Positions 47,149 to 56,038 of a DNA stretch of 64,000 nt are shown here, in pieces (the first letter of the stretch is position 1; each line of letters opens with the position of its first letter). The stretch comes from Rothia dentocariosa ATCC 17931 (lineage in GTDB: Bacteria; Actinomycetota; Actinomycetes; Actinomycetales; Micrococcaceae). A program made the translations under genes and the position numbers. The notes under the pieces were generated by a model. The model had not been told where the DNA came from, did not search any database, and saw only the letters and a program-made list of their open reading frames with translations. The DNA is taken from the NCBI RefSeq assembly GCF_000164695.2, contig NC_014643.1, positions 1,674,001-1,738,000 of the forward strand, read 5' to 3'.

Positions 47149-47598
47149 ATGTTCACTATCGTTGTCCCTCCCGACTATACCGAAGAACTACAGCAAATCT
47201 GCGGTCTAGATGCATCACAACGTGAGAAACTTATCAGCCTTTTAGCATTGGCGTGGCTTGACTGGAAACAGCAGCACCTTTCAGCGCTTGAAGTGGCTGA
47301 GGATATTGTGCGTATAGTGCGTGAGCAAGAAATATTCTCCCACGCCGAACGTCTCCAGCAGTGGGCAGAGAGCATGGACGAGATGTACCTTGAGGAGCTC
47401 GACGCCGATAAACCGTACGATATTGTACAACCGCTTTTCTACCGTGCCCGGTTTGCCGCCTCTTTATCGTATGCTCAAGACGCTCTTACGGAGGATAAAA
47501 GCCTGGATTATCTGCTCTACGAGTACTCCTTCTCACAGGAGACCGATACGGATCACCTGATGCTTGATGCCCTGCGGGTAGCTCGTCAAGGCTCTTAG
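47149..47598 (+). CDS. Unrecognised small helical protein
   Basis: The 149-residue, acidic and mainly helical protein begins MFTIVVPPDYTEELQ and contains LISLLALAWLDWKQQH near residue 27 and a Glu/Asp-rich C-terminal half. No family is recognised. GAAAGGA lies eight bases before the ATG at 47149, so this start is preferred to an in-frame ATG at 47038. The gene is divergent from 46034-46999. With its neighbours it forms an orphan cluster; immunity- or defence-type roles are guesses only. Confidence 0.6.
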   Translation: MFTIVVPPDYTEELQQICGLDASQREKLISLLALAWLDWKQQHLSALEVAEDIVRIVREQEIFSHAERLQQWAESMDEMYLEELDADKPYDIVQPLFYRARFAASLSYAQDALTEDKSLDYLLYEYSFSQETDTDHLMLDALRVARQGS

Positions 47599-47703
47599 CG
47601 GTAGAGAACTTTCTGAGAGATTTTTAGCGACATCACCGTCTAAGAGACAACTAACATCACCGCTGGTGTATTTTCAGCATGTCAGAGAGAAAACCTATAA
47701 CTC

Positions 47704-48261
47704 ATGATGAACTTTGAAGATTTTGATCAAGCTTACGATTGGTTTACGCCGCGTCATAAGCCGATGCCGTTCGACGTAATGACTAGAGCCCAGCTGCGGC
47801 AGGTCGTTAAAATGTTCAAAGAGGATCAAGGGCCAAGGATCGCGTATGTTGCAGAGTATCTAGGCTCCACGAGCGGCAAAGAATTTCCCACTCTCAGTGA
47901 TTTAGAACAGCTGTTGCGGTTGGGGAGGGAATCTATGGATAGGACTGGGCCAGAGATGGATGATATTTCTGGTACTTTTTTCAGCTTGGCCAATGATTTT
48001 GCTTTCTGCCTGTGTGTATTCTTGCAAAAGTATCGGGATGATGTGGATTGGGTGGCATCGAAAACCTCAAAGAAGTCAGGTGCGTACAATCGACCATTGA
48101 TAGCTCGCCCTAATTATGAAACCTCAAAAGGGTATATTGATGGTCTGCAGTTCTTTCTTGGATCAATAAGGTCATCTATTCGGCGGGAGGAAACGGTTGA
48201 TGATGTGATGGATGAGTTGAAGTTTGCGATCAAAAGGAATTTTGACATAGATCTCAGCTAA
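47704..48261 (+). CDS. Unrecognised protein, low-GC
   Basis: The 185-residue protein starts MMNFEDFDQAYDWFTPRHKP, with a helical middle (TLSDLEQLLRLGRESMD) and a Phe/Cys-rich hydrophobic patch (FFSLANDFAFCLCVFLQKY near residue 92) that could be a buried helix. Its C-terminal helices are rich in Asp/Glu/Arg. Base composition is visibly lower in GC than the core genes around it, a sign of recent acquisition. No family is recognised. It forms a + strand pair with the next gene (29-base gap). The first ATG lies at 47704; a second in-frame ATG follows immediately. Confidence 0.6.
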   Translation: MMNFEDFDQAYDWFTPRHKPMPFDVMTRAQLRQVVKMFKEDQGPRIAYVAEYLGSTSGKEFPTLSDLEQLLRLGRESMDRTGPEMDDISGTFFSLANDFAFCLCVFLQKYRDDVDWVASKTSKKSGAYNRPLIARPNYETSKGYIDGLQFFLGSIRSSIRREETVDDVMDELKFAIKRNFDIDLS

Positions 48262-48289
48262 CGCCTTCAGGTAGCAGGAGGGAAGACAC

Positions 48290-48793
48290 ATGCCAGACTT
48301 TAGTGAGATGATGCGCCGTAGCCCAACCATCAAGGAGTTCTATTTTGAGTGGGAGGGGCTGCAGATTTTCGGAGCGATTGATATCACGGATGTCCCGAAG
48401 GAACTGGAAATACGGTTCACGTCACCGCATCAGGCTGGAGAGGTAGCTTTACGATTAAATGCCTATGGCTGTAAGTTTACCCATCCAGACGGAAAGCTAT
48501 CGGAGAGAATCAGGTTGGTTCATGGTGATGTGAACCCGACACAGGGCGACGAGAATTACGCCCGAATACCTATTCATGGTGCCACTCAAGAATCATCAAT
48601 CCTTGTGTACAACGAGTATTTAGCTGGTCCTCGGGGACTTACGGATGTAAAGCAACTAGAGTCTTTCACCGGTGATAGCGGAATGCTAGTTGAGCGCTGT
48701 GAAAACAGCATTTTGTTTCGCTGCAATTCGTGGAAACCTGCCGATAGGAAGGCTTTTGCTGATATGCAGGGGAGTATTACTTTGTTGTACTAA
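48290..48793 (+). CDS. Unrecognised protein, pair partner of the preceding gene
   Basis: The 167-residue, beta-strand-rich soluble protein starts MPDFSEMMRRSPTIKEFYFEWE. Segments such as EIRFTSPHQAGEVALRLNAYG and SILFRCNSWKPADRKAF (abbreviated) suggest a compact alpha/beta or jelly-type domain. There are no cysteine-rich motifs or catalytic residues that can be named. GGAGGGAAG precedes the ATG by six to eight bases. It follows the preceding low-GC gene closely, so the two are probably expressed together. Function unknown. Confidence 0.6.
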   Translation: MPDFSEMMRRSPTIKEFYFEWEGLQIFGAIDITDVPKELEIRFTSPHQAGEVALRLNAYGCKFTHPDGKLSERIRLVHGDVNPTQGDENYARIPIHGATQESSILVYNEYLAGPRGLTDVKQLESFTGDSGMLVERCENSILFRCNSWKPADRKAFADMQGSITLLY

Positions 48794-49043
48794 TGTACTA
48801 AGCAAGCAAAGCTGGATCCCAAAGACGTCTTGACGATGTGGAATAGATTTAGCAGGTCATGCAGACGTACACATGATGCTACTCCAGGTACGTGAAGTTC
48901 TTGAAAGGTTTAATTACTTTCAAAACTCCTTCCTCCAACCTGCCAGTATCAAAACGGTTTGTTTTTCTTGACCCGTAGTTTGAAGCGTGTGGATTCAAAA
49001 GGTTTAAAAAACGCCACCAATACACTACACGTACGATTTCCTC

Positions 49044-50987
49044 CTAACTTTGTGCCCGAGCAACCGCCTCCGTCAGAATACGGGCGTAGAGCATCTGCCC
49101 CTTAACCTCCGGATGCACACCGTCCGAAGTCATCAGGCTTGGATCGCTCCGCACCGCCTGCGTTATTGCACCGTTCCAGTCTGCAATATAGACGCGGGAA
49201 GAATTTTTCTGCGCAAACTCACGAATCAGATTATTTGAAGAATCAATCCAGGTGAGGGTTCGCGGACCGTACCCCGTTGCGAGCACCAACTTCGTGTCTG
49301 CCGGAAGCGCCCGCAAAACCTCTTCAAGCTGACCGGGCATCAGCGTCGAGTTAGCGGTTACCGAGAGTACTAAAACTTTCCCAATTTTTCCCTGCGATGA
49401 CCAGGATTTAACCATGGGCAACGCCTGAACAATGGTGCGTCCCTCCGCCGCATCGATCGTGGCGTCCGGCATCGCATCATAAATATCGGGCTCTGCAGAA
49501 AGCACTACAGAATCGCCGATCACGGTTACATCAGCAGAATTCACCTGCGGATATTCATACGGCACCGCCGGGGCTGCAGAGCTAGGGGTCGCTGCTGCCG
49601 CACTTGCTGTTGGCGAGGCGCTCGCATGTGCTCGTTGTTCCTCACGCGCTTTTAAACGTTCCTGGGCGCGCTTTTTGCCTTCTTCAACGGCGCGTTGTGC
49701 ACTAGTTTGATCAGGAGCAGTTCGTACCGCGACGGCAGTCGCTGAGCCTGCGCCCATCACAAGGGCTAAAGCAATAATGGGTAGAGCACGATACCTGCCG
49801 TAACGAATGCTTCCAAAAAATTGTGCGAACGAGCTACGGAAACCATATCGCCGTACTGGAGTTTCAAGGTAACGATAAGAAAGCTCAGCAATAATGACGG
49901 TAACCAGCAGAACGACAACGTTCCACAGCGGTGAACGATCCACACCCAGAAGATAATGCGCCATAACGGCAAGCGGCCAGTGCCAGAGGTAAAGTCCGTA
50001 GGATCGCTGCCCAATCCAGGTGAGGGGACCGAAAGATAACACCGAACGTAATAGAGACGATGCCCCGGCGAGCATATCCGGCAGGATTCCTTGAATAACT
50101 CCAAGAGTCAGCAGCGAAGCGCCGAGGAGCCCCCAGGGGATAGTGCCCGGCGCCTTCTCAGGCATAAGAAGAGCAAGCGAAATGAGAGCAACCAAGCAGA
50201 GCCAGCTGAGAATTACACGCAGGAAAGTCACCGCTCCAAAGGGTTGCGCCACTCGATATATAACGTGTTTATCACGAGGTGGATAGAGCGACCACGGGAT
50301 CGAAAAAGCTAGTAAAACACCTAGAAGCAGACCGTAAACATGGGTATCGGTACCGTAATAAATACGGCTGATGGGCGCTCCAAACGCCAACATAACCGTG
50401 CCGCTTGTTAAGGATGCAATGATAGCTATAAAGATAATGAGGCTGAATCGTCTCCACCGTCTGCCGAGGATAACACCCGCCGCTACCAGGAGAAGAGGCC
50501 AGAACAGGTAGAACTGCTCTTCAACGGCAAGCGACCAAAAGTTCGTGAAAAGTTCGGGAGAAGTCTGAGCAAAATAGTCGTTACCGCTGAAAATAGAGAG
50601 CCAGTTAGATGAGAATGTGCCTGCGCCAGTAAGCTGTCTGCCCAGATTGACCTGTATATCGCCGCCTATTGCTAGTGCGATGGGTCCGGTTACTAAAATG
50701 AGTAGCGCAATCGCAGGGAGGAGCCTGCGAGCGCGGCGCTTCCAGAAAAGGAACAGGTTAATACGTCCAGTTATCGCCCCTTCACGGAGTAAGAGGGCGG
50801 TAATCAAATATCCCGAGATGACGAAGAAAATATCGACCCCGATCATACCGCCCGGCACCGAAGTAGGCCAGAGATGATACACAATTACCAAGAGTACGGC
50901 GATGGCTCGCAGGCCGTCGAGCCCGGGCAACATAAAAGAGCGGTTAGCCTCATGGGGGCTGACCGCGGACGGAAAAAGTTGCTTCAT
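49044..50987 (-). CDS. OafA/YrhL-type acyltransferase with C-terminal SGNH domain
   Basis: The 647-residue membrane enzyme should transfer acyl groups (commonly acetyl) onto surface polysaccharide, peptidoglycan or glycolipid. The acyltransferase-3 domain begins LDGLRAIAVLLVIVYH near residue 25 with about 10 helices and IFFVISGYLIT. An Ala/Glu/Arg linker (about 430-470) follows. The extracytoplasmic SGNH hydrolase-like part shows block I VIGDSV near 490 and DGVHP near 625 for the catalytic Asp/His. It is on the opposite strand to its neighbours, like the LytM gene, and its Shine-Dalgarno (GGAG) is rather far (12 bases). Confidence 0.88.
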   Translation of the reverse strand: MKQLFPSAVSPHEANRSFMLPGLDGLRAIAVLLVIVYHLWPTSVPGGMIGVDIFFVISGYLITALLLREGAITGRINLFLFWKRRARRLLPAIALLILVTGPIALAIGGDIQVNLGRQLTGAGTFSSNWLSIFSGNDYFAQTSPELFTNFWSLAVEEQFYLFWPLLLVAAGVILGRRWRRFSLIIFIAIIASLTSGTVMLAFGAPISRIYYGTDTHVYGLLLGVLLAFSIPWSLYPPRDKHVIYRVAQPFGAVTFLRVILSWLCLVALISLALLMPEKAPGTIPWGLLGASLLTLGVIQGILPDMLAGASSLLRSVLSFGPLTWIGQRSYGLYLWHWPLAVMAHYLLGVDRSPLWNVVVLLVTVIIAELSYRYLETPVRRYGFRSSFAQFFGSIRYGRYRALPIIALALVMGAGSATAVAVRTAPDQTSAQRAVEEGKKRAQERLKAREEQRAHASASPTASAAAATPSSAAPAVPYEYPQVNSADVTVIGDSVVLSAEPDIYDAMPDATIDAAEGRTIVQALPMVKSWSSQGKIGKVLVLSVTANSTLMPGQLEEVLRALPADTKLVLATGYGPRTLTWIDSSNNLIREFAQKNSSRVYIADWNGAITQAVRSDPSLMTSDGVHPEVKGQMLYARILTEAVARAQS

Positions 50988-51271
50988 GATGTGTTGTTAC
51001 TCCGGGGCGATGAAAGAGTGAAGAAAAATACTGTTTACTAGTATAAAAGTTTATTTGTTAGATAGAGACGTTTGGAGCCATCGGGAAGTTTTGTGAAATT
51101 TAAGAAACGCGGTTACCAGATATTTTGGTATCTATAAGGGTGTTGTGCTGGTGCTTGAGCGTTGATGGGGCGTAGTACATAAGCAACATAGTGTCTCGAT
51201 TCGTGCTGTACACCACATGCGATAATAGGGTAGAGATAACTGGGCTATTCGTAAGTTTTGGAGGCAACAGA

Positions 51272-52039
51272 ATGGTAGAAGCAACGCAGACTAAAATACG
51301 GCGGGTGGCGGTTCTTGGCGCATCGGGGCGTATGGGGTCGGAAGCGGTCAAGGCTATTACCGATGCCCCCGATCTTGAATTAGTTGCCGCTTTAGGACGT
51401 GAAGACTCTCTTGAAAAGCTCGTTGAAACCAATGCTGAGATTATGGTTGATCTGACTGTGCCGACCGCTACCGAGACGAACGTCCGTTTTGCCGTAGAGC
51501 ATGGAGTGCATGCTGTTGTGGGTACTACCGGCTGGACTGAAGAACGTGTGGAATCCTTGCGTGAGCTTCTTGATGAGTACCCGCAGGTGGGTGTGCTGAT
51601 TGCACCGAATTTTGCGTTGGGCTCCATTTTGGCGACGGAATTTGCCGCTAAGGCAGCGCCGTATTTTGAATCGGTTGAGATTATCGAGATTCACCACCCC
51701 AATAAGGTCGATGCCCCCTCGGGAACAGCCGCTCACACAGCACGCCGGGTTGCGGCTGCGCGAGAAGAAGCGGGACGTGGGATCAGCCCGGATGCTACCG
51801 AGAGTGATCCTCTGGGCTCTCGCGGCGGCAAAGTTGAGGGTATTAACGTGCATGCGGTGCGGCTTCGCGGCATGGTTGCGCATCAGGAAATTCTGCTGGG
51901 CGACCCCGGACAGCTTTTGACAATCCGCCACGATTCTTTCGACCGCGCATCCTTCATGCCCGGTGTGCTCTTAGGTGTGCGGCAGGTTGCGGCGCATCCG
52001 GGGTTGAGTGTTGGACTCGATAAGTATATGGATCTGTAG
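51272..52039 (+). CDS. dapB: 4-hydroxy-tetrahydrodipicolinate reductase
   Basis: NAD(P)H-dependent second step in the diaminopimelate/lysine route after DapA. The 255-residue protein has the Rossmann motif VAVLGASGRMGSEA near residue 12, VDLTVPTATETNV near 65, GTTGWTEE near 90 and the catalytic signature EIHHPNKVDAPSGTA near 145. The ATG at 51272 follows GGAGGC; an in-frame start 81 bases upstream gives residues without family likeness. An extended -10 (TGC-GATAAT, 51218-51226) lies about 45 bases upstream. In many Actinobacteria thyX follows nearby; here it is missing. Confidence 0.96.
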   Translation: MVEATQTKIRRVAVLGASGRMGSEAVKAITDAPDLELVAALGREDSLEKLVETNAEIMVDLTVPTATETNVRFAVEHGVHAVVGTTGWTEERVESLRELLDEYPQVGVLIAPNFALGSILATEFAAKAAPYFESVEIIEIHHPNKVDAPSGTAAHTARRVAAAREEAGRGISPDATESDPLGSRGGKVEGINVHAVRLRGMVAHQEILLGDPGQLLTIRHDSFDRASFMPGVLLGVRQVAAHPGLSVGLDKYMDL

Positions 52040-52060
52040 ATCGTGCGGATACCGACTCCA

Positions 52061-52711
52061 ATGACCTCAGAACAAGAAACGGTAAAGTCTTCGCGGCGCG
52101 GTGCGTGGCTGACCTCGCTGAGATTATGGGTTGCGATTGCCTGTCTCTTATTAGTCTGTACCGTGCTTCTGCTGCCTCTGCCGCTGGGTATTCGTGCGTC
52201 AATACTGGGCGTGCTGATTTTTAGCGGAGTATTTATGCTGGTGGATGCGGGCGGTAAAGGTAAAATCTTTGCGGCGCTCACAGTGGCGCTCTTGGGGCTG
52301 TATCTGCTGTTTACGGCACAGCGTGGGGTCGTGCTCATTGCGTCGGGGAATATCCTAGGTATTCTGCTCGGGGCGGGACTATTACTTTTGCCCGCAGTGG
52401 GTGCGTGGGCGCTTGTGCGCGAGGTGATATTTGGTGCGCGTATACAGCGGATGGCTCAGGAGCTTGATGCCCAGGGTAAACTTCCCGAAGATACGCTGCC
52501 GCGAAGTCCTTCCGGAAGGGTTGATCGTGAGGCTGCTTCAGTAGAACTTGAAAAATTTGCCGATGTTCTCGAAGCAAATCCGGACAGCTGGGAAGCCTGG
52601 TTTAATCTCTCGTGCATGTACGATGTCTGCGGTGAACGTAAACGTGCCCGCGCCGCTATGCGAAATGCGATTTCTCTGCGCCGCGGCCGTGGTGTGACCG
52701 ACCTGAAATAG
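52061..52711 (+). CDS. Membrane protein with TPR-like C-terminus
   Basis: The 216-residue protein has three or four N-terminal membrane helices (LWVAIACLLLVCTVLLLPLPL near residue 22, abbreviated, and two more to about 125). A soluble C-terminal part with one or two TPR-like helical units follows (FADVLEANPDSWEAWFNLSCMYDVCGERKRARAAM). Counterparts follow dapB in Micrococcales, role unknown. The ATG at 52061 is listed, but the GTG at 52043, four bases after the dapB stop, is an equally possible start; neither has a strong Shine-Dalgarno. Confidence 0.7.
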   Translation: MTSEQETVKSSRRGAWLTSLRLWVAIACLLLVCTVLLLPLPLGIRASILGVLIFSGVFMLVDAGGKGKIFAALTVALLGLYLLFTAQRGVVLIASGNILGILLGAGLLLLPAVGAWALVREVIFGARIQRMAQELDAQGKLPEDTLPRSPSGRVDREAASVELEKFADVLEANPDSWEAWFNLSCMYDVCGERKRARAAMRNAISLRRGRGVTDLK

Positions 52712-52867
52712 CGCGGCTGTTAGGGGAGTCCATGGGTGTTCATGAGGAGTGCTTGAAGTTGCGTTTTGAGCTCAAGAATGCAGAACTCCACAAAAAAGTG
52801 AAAATTTTCGGGACAAAAGCAAAATTAATGTAGCGTAAGAATAGCTTAAGATAGTACTCTGGGGTGT

Positions 52868-53803
52868 ATGGCTGAGAACGTGATGAACCCCGGTACTTTT
52901 GTAAACCCGCCCTTTGGGCGTCTGCTCACGGCGATGGTAACGCCCTTCGCTCAAGACGGATCTGTGGATGAAAAACAGGTTGCACACCTGGCGGAATACC
53001 TCATTGACAATGGTCATGACGGGTTGATTGTCTGTGGCACCACAGGAGAATACTCGACCATGACCGATGATGAGAACGAGCGAGTTTTCGCCATCGTCAA
53101 AGAAGCTGTAGGAGACCGTGCCTCTATTGTTGCTGGCGTGGGCTCGAACGACACCGCGCACACCATTGAGCTTGCCCGTCGCGCTGAAAAGGTTGGTGTT
53201 GACGGTTTGCTTGTAGTGACTCCCTACTATAACAAGCCCACTCAGCATGGCGTTTACGCGCATTTTAGCACCGTAGCAAAAGCCACCAGTACACCCATCA
53301 TGCTCTACGATATTCCGGGGCGTGCCAGCATCCCGATTGCCCCCGACACCTACCGTCGGCTGGCAGAACTTGATAATATTGTTGCTGTTAAGGATGCGAA
53401 GGCTGACTTTGGCGCCGCAACCGACGTTATGGCAACCACAGATTTGCATTACTACAGTGGTGATGATGGTTTGACTCTGCCTTGGATGGCAGTAGGAGCC
53501 GTAGGCTTAGTTTCAGTTACCGCGCATGTGGCACCCATGCTCTTCCGTGAGCTTATCGATGCCGTTGTAGCGCAGGATCTTGTGAGTGCGCAGCGCATTA
53601 ACCTGCAGCTCGTGCCCATTGTGAACGCCACCATGGGACGAGCCCCTGGCGCCGTTGCTGCCAAAGAAATCCTGGCTTGGCAAGGCGTTCTTGGCACACC
53701 TGTTGTACGCCTGCCCCATGTACTTTCCGAACCCGAGGTGGCGGAGGCTATCCGAGCGGATCTGCTTTCCTCCACTATCGCGCAGACTCTTAAAAACGCA
53801 TAA
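52868..53803 (+). CDS. dapA: 4-hydroxy-tetrahydrodipicolinate synthase
   Basis: Condenses pyruvate with aspartate semialdehyde in diaminopimelate/lysine synthesis. The 311-residue TIM-barrel enzyme has LTAMVTPFAQDGSVD near residue 22, GTTGEYSTMTDDE near 60 (the catalytic Thr), YYNKPTQHG near 122, LYDIPGRA near 148 (the Tyr) and the Schiff-base Lys in AVKDAKAD at about 175. The ATG at 52868 follows a weak GGGG; a TAAGAT hexamer at 52847-52852 would place transcription start just nine bases upstream. Confidence 0.96.
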   Translation: MAENVMNPGTFVNPPFGRLLTAMVTPFAQDGSVDEKQVAHLAEYLIDNGHDGLIVCGTTGEYSTMTDDENERVFAIVKEAVGDRASIVAGVGSNDTAHTIELARRAEKVGVDGLLVVTPYYNKPTQHGVYAHFSTVAKATSTPIMLYDIPGRASIPIAPDTYRRLAELDNIVAVKDAKADFGAATDVMATTDLHYYSGDDGLTLPWMAVGAVGLVSVTAHVAPMLFRELIDAVVAQDLVSAQRINLQLVPIVNATMGRAPGAVAAKEILAWQGVLGTPVVRLPHVLSEPEVAEAIRADLLSSTIAQTLKNA

Positions 53804-53825
53804 GACTTTCTGCGGCTAGTTTCGG

Positions 53826-53876
53826 GCGGACCCAGCGTGACTCGTATGTAGCGAGAAGATCACGCGGGTCCGCTTT
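53826..53876 (+). terminator. Terminator after dapA
   Basis: GCGGACCC-AGCGTGA pairs with TCACGC-GGGTCCGC across a loop of about 17 bases, then TTTCC. A second GTGGAC/GTCCAC hairpin lies at 53900-53938. Confidence 0.7.
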
Positions 53877-54082
53877 CCGTGCAGAAGCGGAACGTGAAGG
53901 CGTGGACCCCCTCCTCTAGAGGCGAGATGCGTCCACGACCTTTGGCGAACGGACTCTCAGCCCCTCAAGCCGCATGAGCAGCACCCGCGAAGCAGCCCGA
54001 TACGCTTCGGAGTTTGATACTCACAGTGGGTGCGCCCTTAGACGACACGAAAAATAGAATCATAGAAAATAAGGAGATACGC

Positions 54083-55807
54083 ATGAGCGTTTTTGAAAAT
54101 GATCTGCCGGCGCCTCCCAAACTGCAGAAAGACACCCTGCGCGTGGTGCCTCTCGGTGGTCTGGGTGAAGTCGGTCGAAATATGACCGTCTACGAAATCA
54201 ACGGCAAACTGCTGATTGTAGACTGCGGTGTGCTCTTCCCTGAAGAGTCCCAGCCCGGTGTAGACCTAATCCTGCCCGACTTCAGCTATGTGGTCGATCG
54301 CCTGGATGATGTAGTCGCCATGGTTCTCACTCACGGGCACGAAGACCACATTGGGGCGGTACCTTATCTGCTTAAGAAACGTCCCGATATTCCCCTCATC
54401 GGTTCCGAACTCACTCTCGCGCTGGTAGAAGCGAAGCTTGCCGAGCATCGCATCAAGCCTTATACGCTCACCGTAAAGGAACACCAGATCGAAAAATTTG
54501 GTCCTTTTGAATGCGAGTTCATCGCGGTTAACCACTCTATTCCGGATGCACTCGCCGTATTTATCCGAACCGCTGCAGGAACTGTGCTACACACCGGCGA
54601 CTTTAAGATGGATCAGCTTCCACTGGATGGGCGCATCACCGACCTGCGTCACTTCTCGCGTCTGGGCGACGAAGGTGTGGATCTATTCCTGCCTGACTCC
54701 ACAAACGCAGAGGTTCCCGGGTTTACACCCACCGAAAAAAATATCGGACCTGTTATATCGAGCGTATTCCGCGATGCGCCCGGTCGTATTATCGTGGCCT
54801 CGTTCTCCTCACACGTTCACCGCGTGCAGCAGGTGCTCGATGCCGCAGTCGAGCGCGGGCGCAAAGTTGTGCTGGTCGGACGCTCCATGGTGCGCAACAT
54901 GACCATCGCTGAGAAACTGGGTTACCTCAAGGTACCTGAGGGCGTTCTTGTAGATTTGAAGAAGGTCGATGAATACCGCCCCGATGAGCTTGTACTCATG
55001 TGTACCGGTTCGCAAGGCGAGCCGATGGCAGCTCTGTCGCGTATGGCTAATGGCGATCACAAGGTTCAGCTTGAACCGGGCGACACCGTCGTGTTGGCTT
55101 CTTCGCTAATTCCGGGTAACGAAACCAGCGTGTACCGCATCATTAATGCCCTGATGAAACTTGGCGTGACTGTTGTGCATAAGGGCAACGCAAAGGTTCA
55201 CGTTTCCGGTCACGCGGCGGCGGGAGAGCTGCTGTACTGCTACAACATTCTGGAACCGAAGAACGTCATGCCTGTTCACGGCGAGGTTCGTCACCTGATT
55301 GCTAACGGGGAACTGGCGAAAGAGACAGGTGTTCCCGAAGAAGGCGTGCTCCTGTGCGAATCCGGTACCGTTGTGGATCTCAAAGATGGCGTAGCGAAGA
55401 TCGTTGGCGAAGTTCCCTGCGAATACTTGTACGTGGATGGACGTTCTGTCGGTTCGGTGACTGAGGACGATCTTAAGGCCCGCCGCGTTCTGGGCGAAGA
55501 AGGATTCGTCTCTATCGTGACGGTGATCGATCGTGCTACCAAACGTGTGGTAACCGGGCCAGATATTCATGCCCGCGGTATCGCCGAAGACGATTCGGTC
55601 TTCGACGAGATCACCCCCAAAATTACCGCCGCCCTTGAGGATGCGCTTCACCGTGCGCCCGAGAAGGTACATACGGTACAGCAGCTTCAGCAGATTGTGC
55701 GTCGTACCATTGGTGCATGGATCTCCCGCCGCCTGCGCCGTAAGCCCATGATCGTCCCGGTGGTCGTTGAGACTAAAACGGATGAGGAGCCTAAGCCGAC
55801 GGTGTAG
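54083..55807 (+). CDS. rnj: Ribonuclease J
   Basis: Metallo-beta-lactamase-fold endo/5'-exoribonuclease of mRNA and rRNA maturation. In the 574-residue protein, VPLGGLGEVGRNMTVYE near residue 16 begins the fold. The zinc motif is HGHEDH at about 84-89, HTGDFKMD near 173 is the next ligand, and SGHAAAGELL near 375 belongs to the beta-CASP part. The C-terminal domain ends RRRLRRKPMIVPVV. The ATG at 54083 follows AAGGAG; an in-frame start 69 bases upstream is not family-like. The gene is downstream of dapA as in other Actinobacteria. Confidence 0.97.
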   Translation: MSVFENDLPAPPKLQKDTLRVVPLGGLGEVGRNMTVYEINGKLLIVDCGVLFPEESQPGVDLILPDFSYVVDRLDDVVAMVLTHGHEDHIGAVPYLLKKRPDIPLIGSELTLALVEAKLAEHRIKPYTLTVKEHQIEKFGPFECEFIAVNHSIPDALAVFIRTAAGTVLHTGDFKMDQLPLDGRITDLRHFSRLGDEGVDLFLPDSTNAEVPGFTPTEKNIGPVISSVFRDAPGRIIVASFSSHVHRVQQVLDAAVERGRKVVLVGRSMVRNMTIAEKLGYLKVPEGVLVDLKKVDEYRPDELVLMCTGSQGEPMAALSRMANGDHKVQLEPGDTVVLASSLIPGNETSVYRIINALMKLGVTVVHKGNAKVHVSGHAAAGELLYCYNILEPKNVMPVHGEVRHLIANGELAKETGVPEEGVLLCESGTVVDLKDGVAKIVGEVPCEYLYVDGRSVGSVTEDDLKARRVLGEEGFVSIVTVIDRATKRVVTGPDIHARGIAEDDSVFDEITPKITAALEDALHRAPEKVHTVQQLQQIVRRTIGAWISRRLRRKPMIVPVVVETKTDEEPKPTV

Positions 55808-55834
55808 TGAGCGCATAGCCCACGGCGAAAGGCG

Positions 55835-55916
55835 GTGCGGGCACGCTCTGTGCGAACGCACCCCGCACAATACACGACAAACGGGGCCGATAGCTACTTG
55901 AGCGGTCGGTCCCGTT
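55835..55916 (+). terminator. Two hairpins between rnj and ftsK
   Basis: GTGCGGG/CCCCGCAC (55835-55868) and AACGGGGCCGA/TCGGTCCCGTT (55880-55916, loop of about 15 bases) lie in tandem after rnj. Neither has a long T-run; together they probably end the rnj transcript. Confidence 0.5.
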
Positions 55917-56025
55917 CCCGTGTACGGTAGCATATGAATACTATGGATGCGTATCACGTTCTTGCCCCGATTGCATCGGTCGCGAGAGAATGACGGCATC
56001 TAGCCCCAAGCACATGGAAGGTTGC

Positions 56026-56038
56026 TAACCTAGTAAAT
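56026..56038 (+). promoter_or_regulatory. Probable leaderless promoter of ftsK
   Basis: TAACCT (56026-56031) stands seven bases before the ftsK ATG, with no Shine-Dalgarno, the same geometry and almost the same spacer (AGTAAAT) as at dxr (AGTAAAC). Confidence 0.45.
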
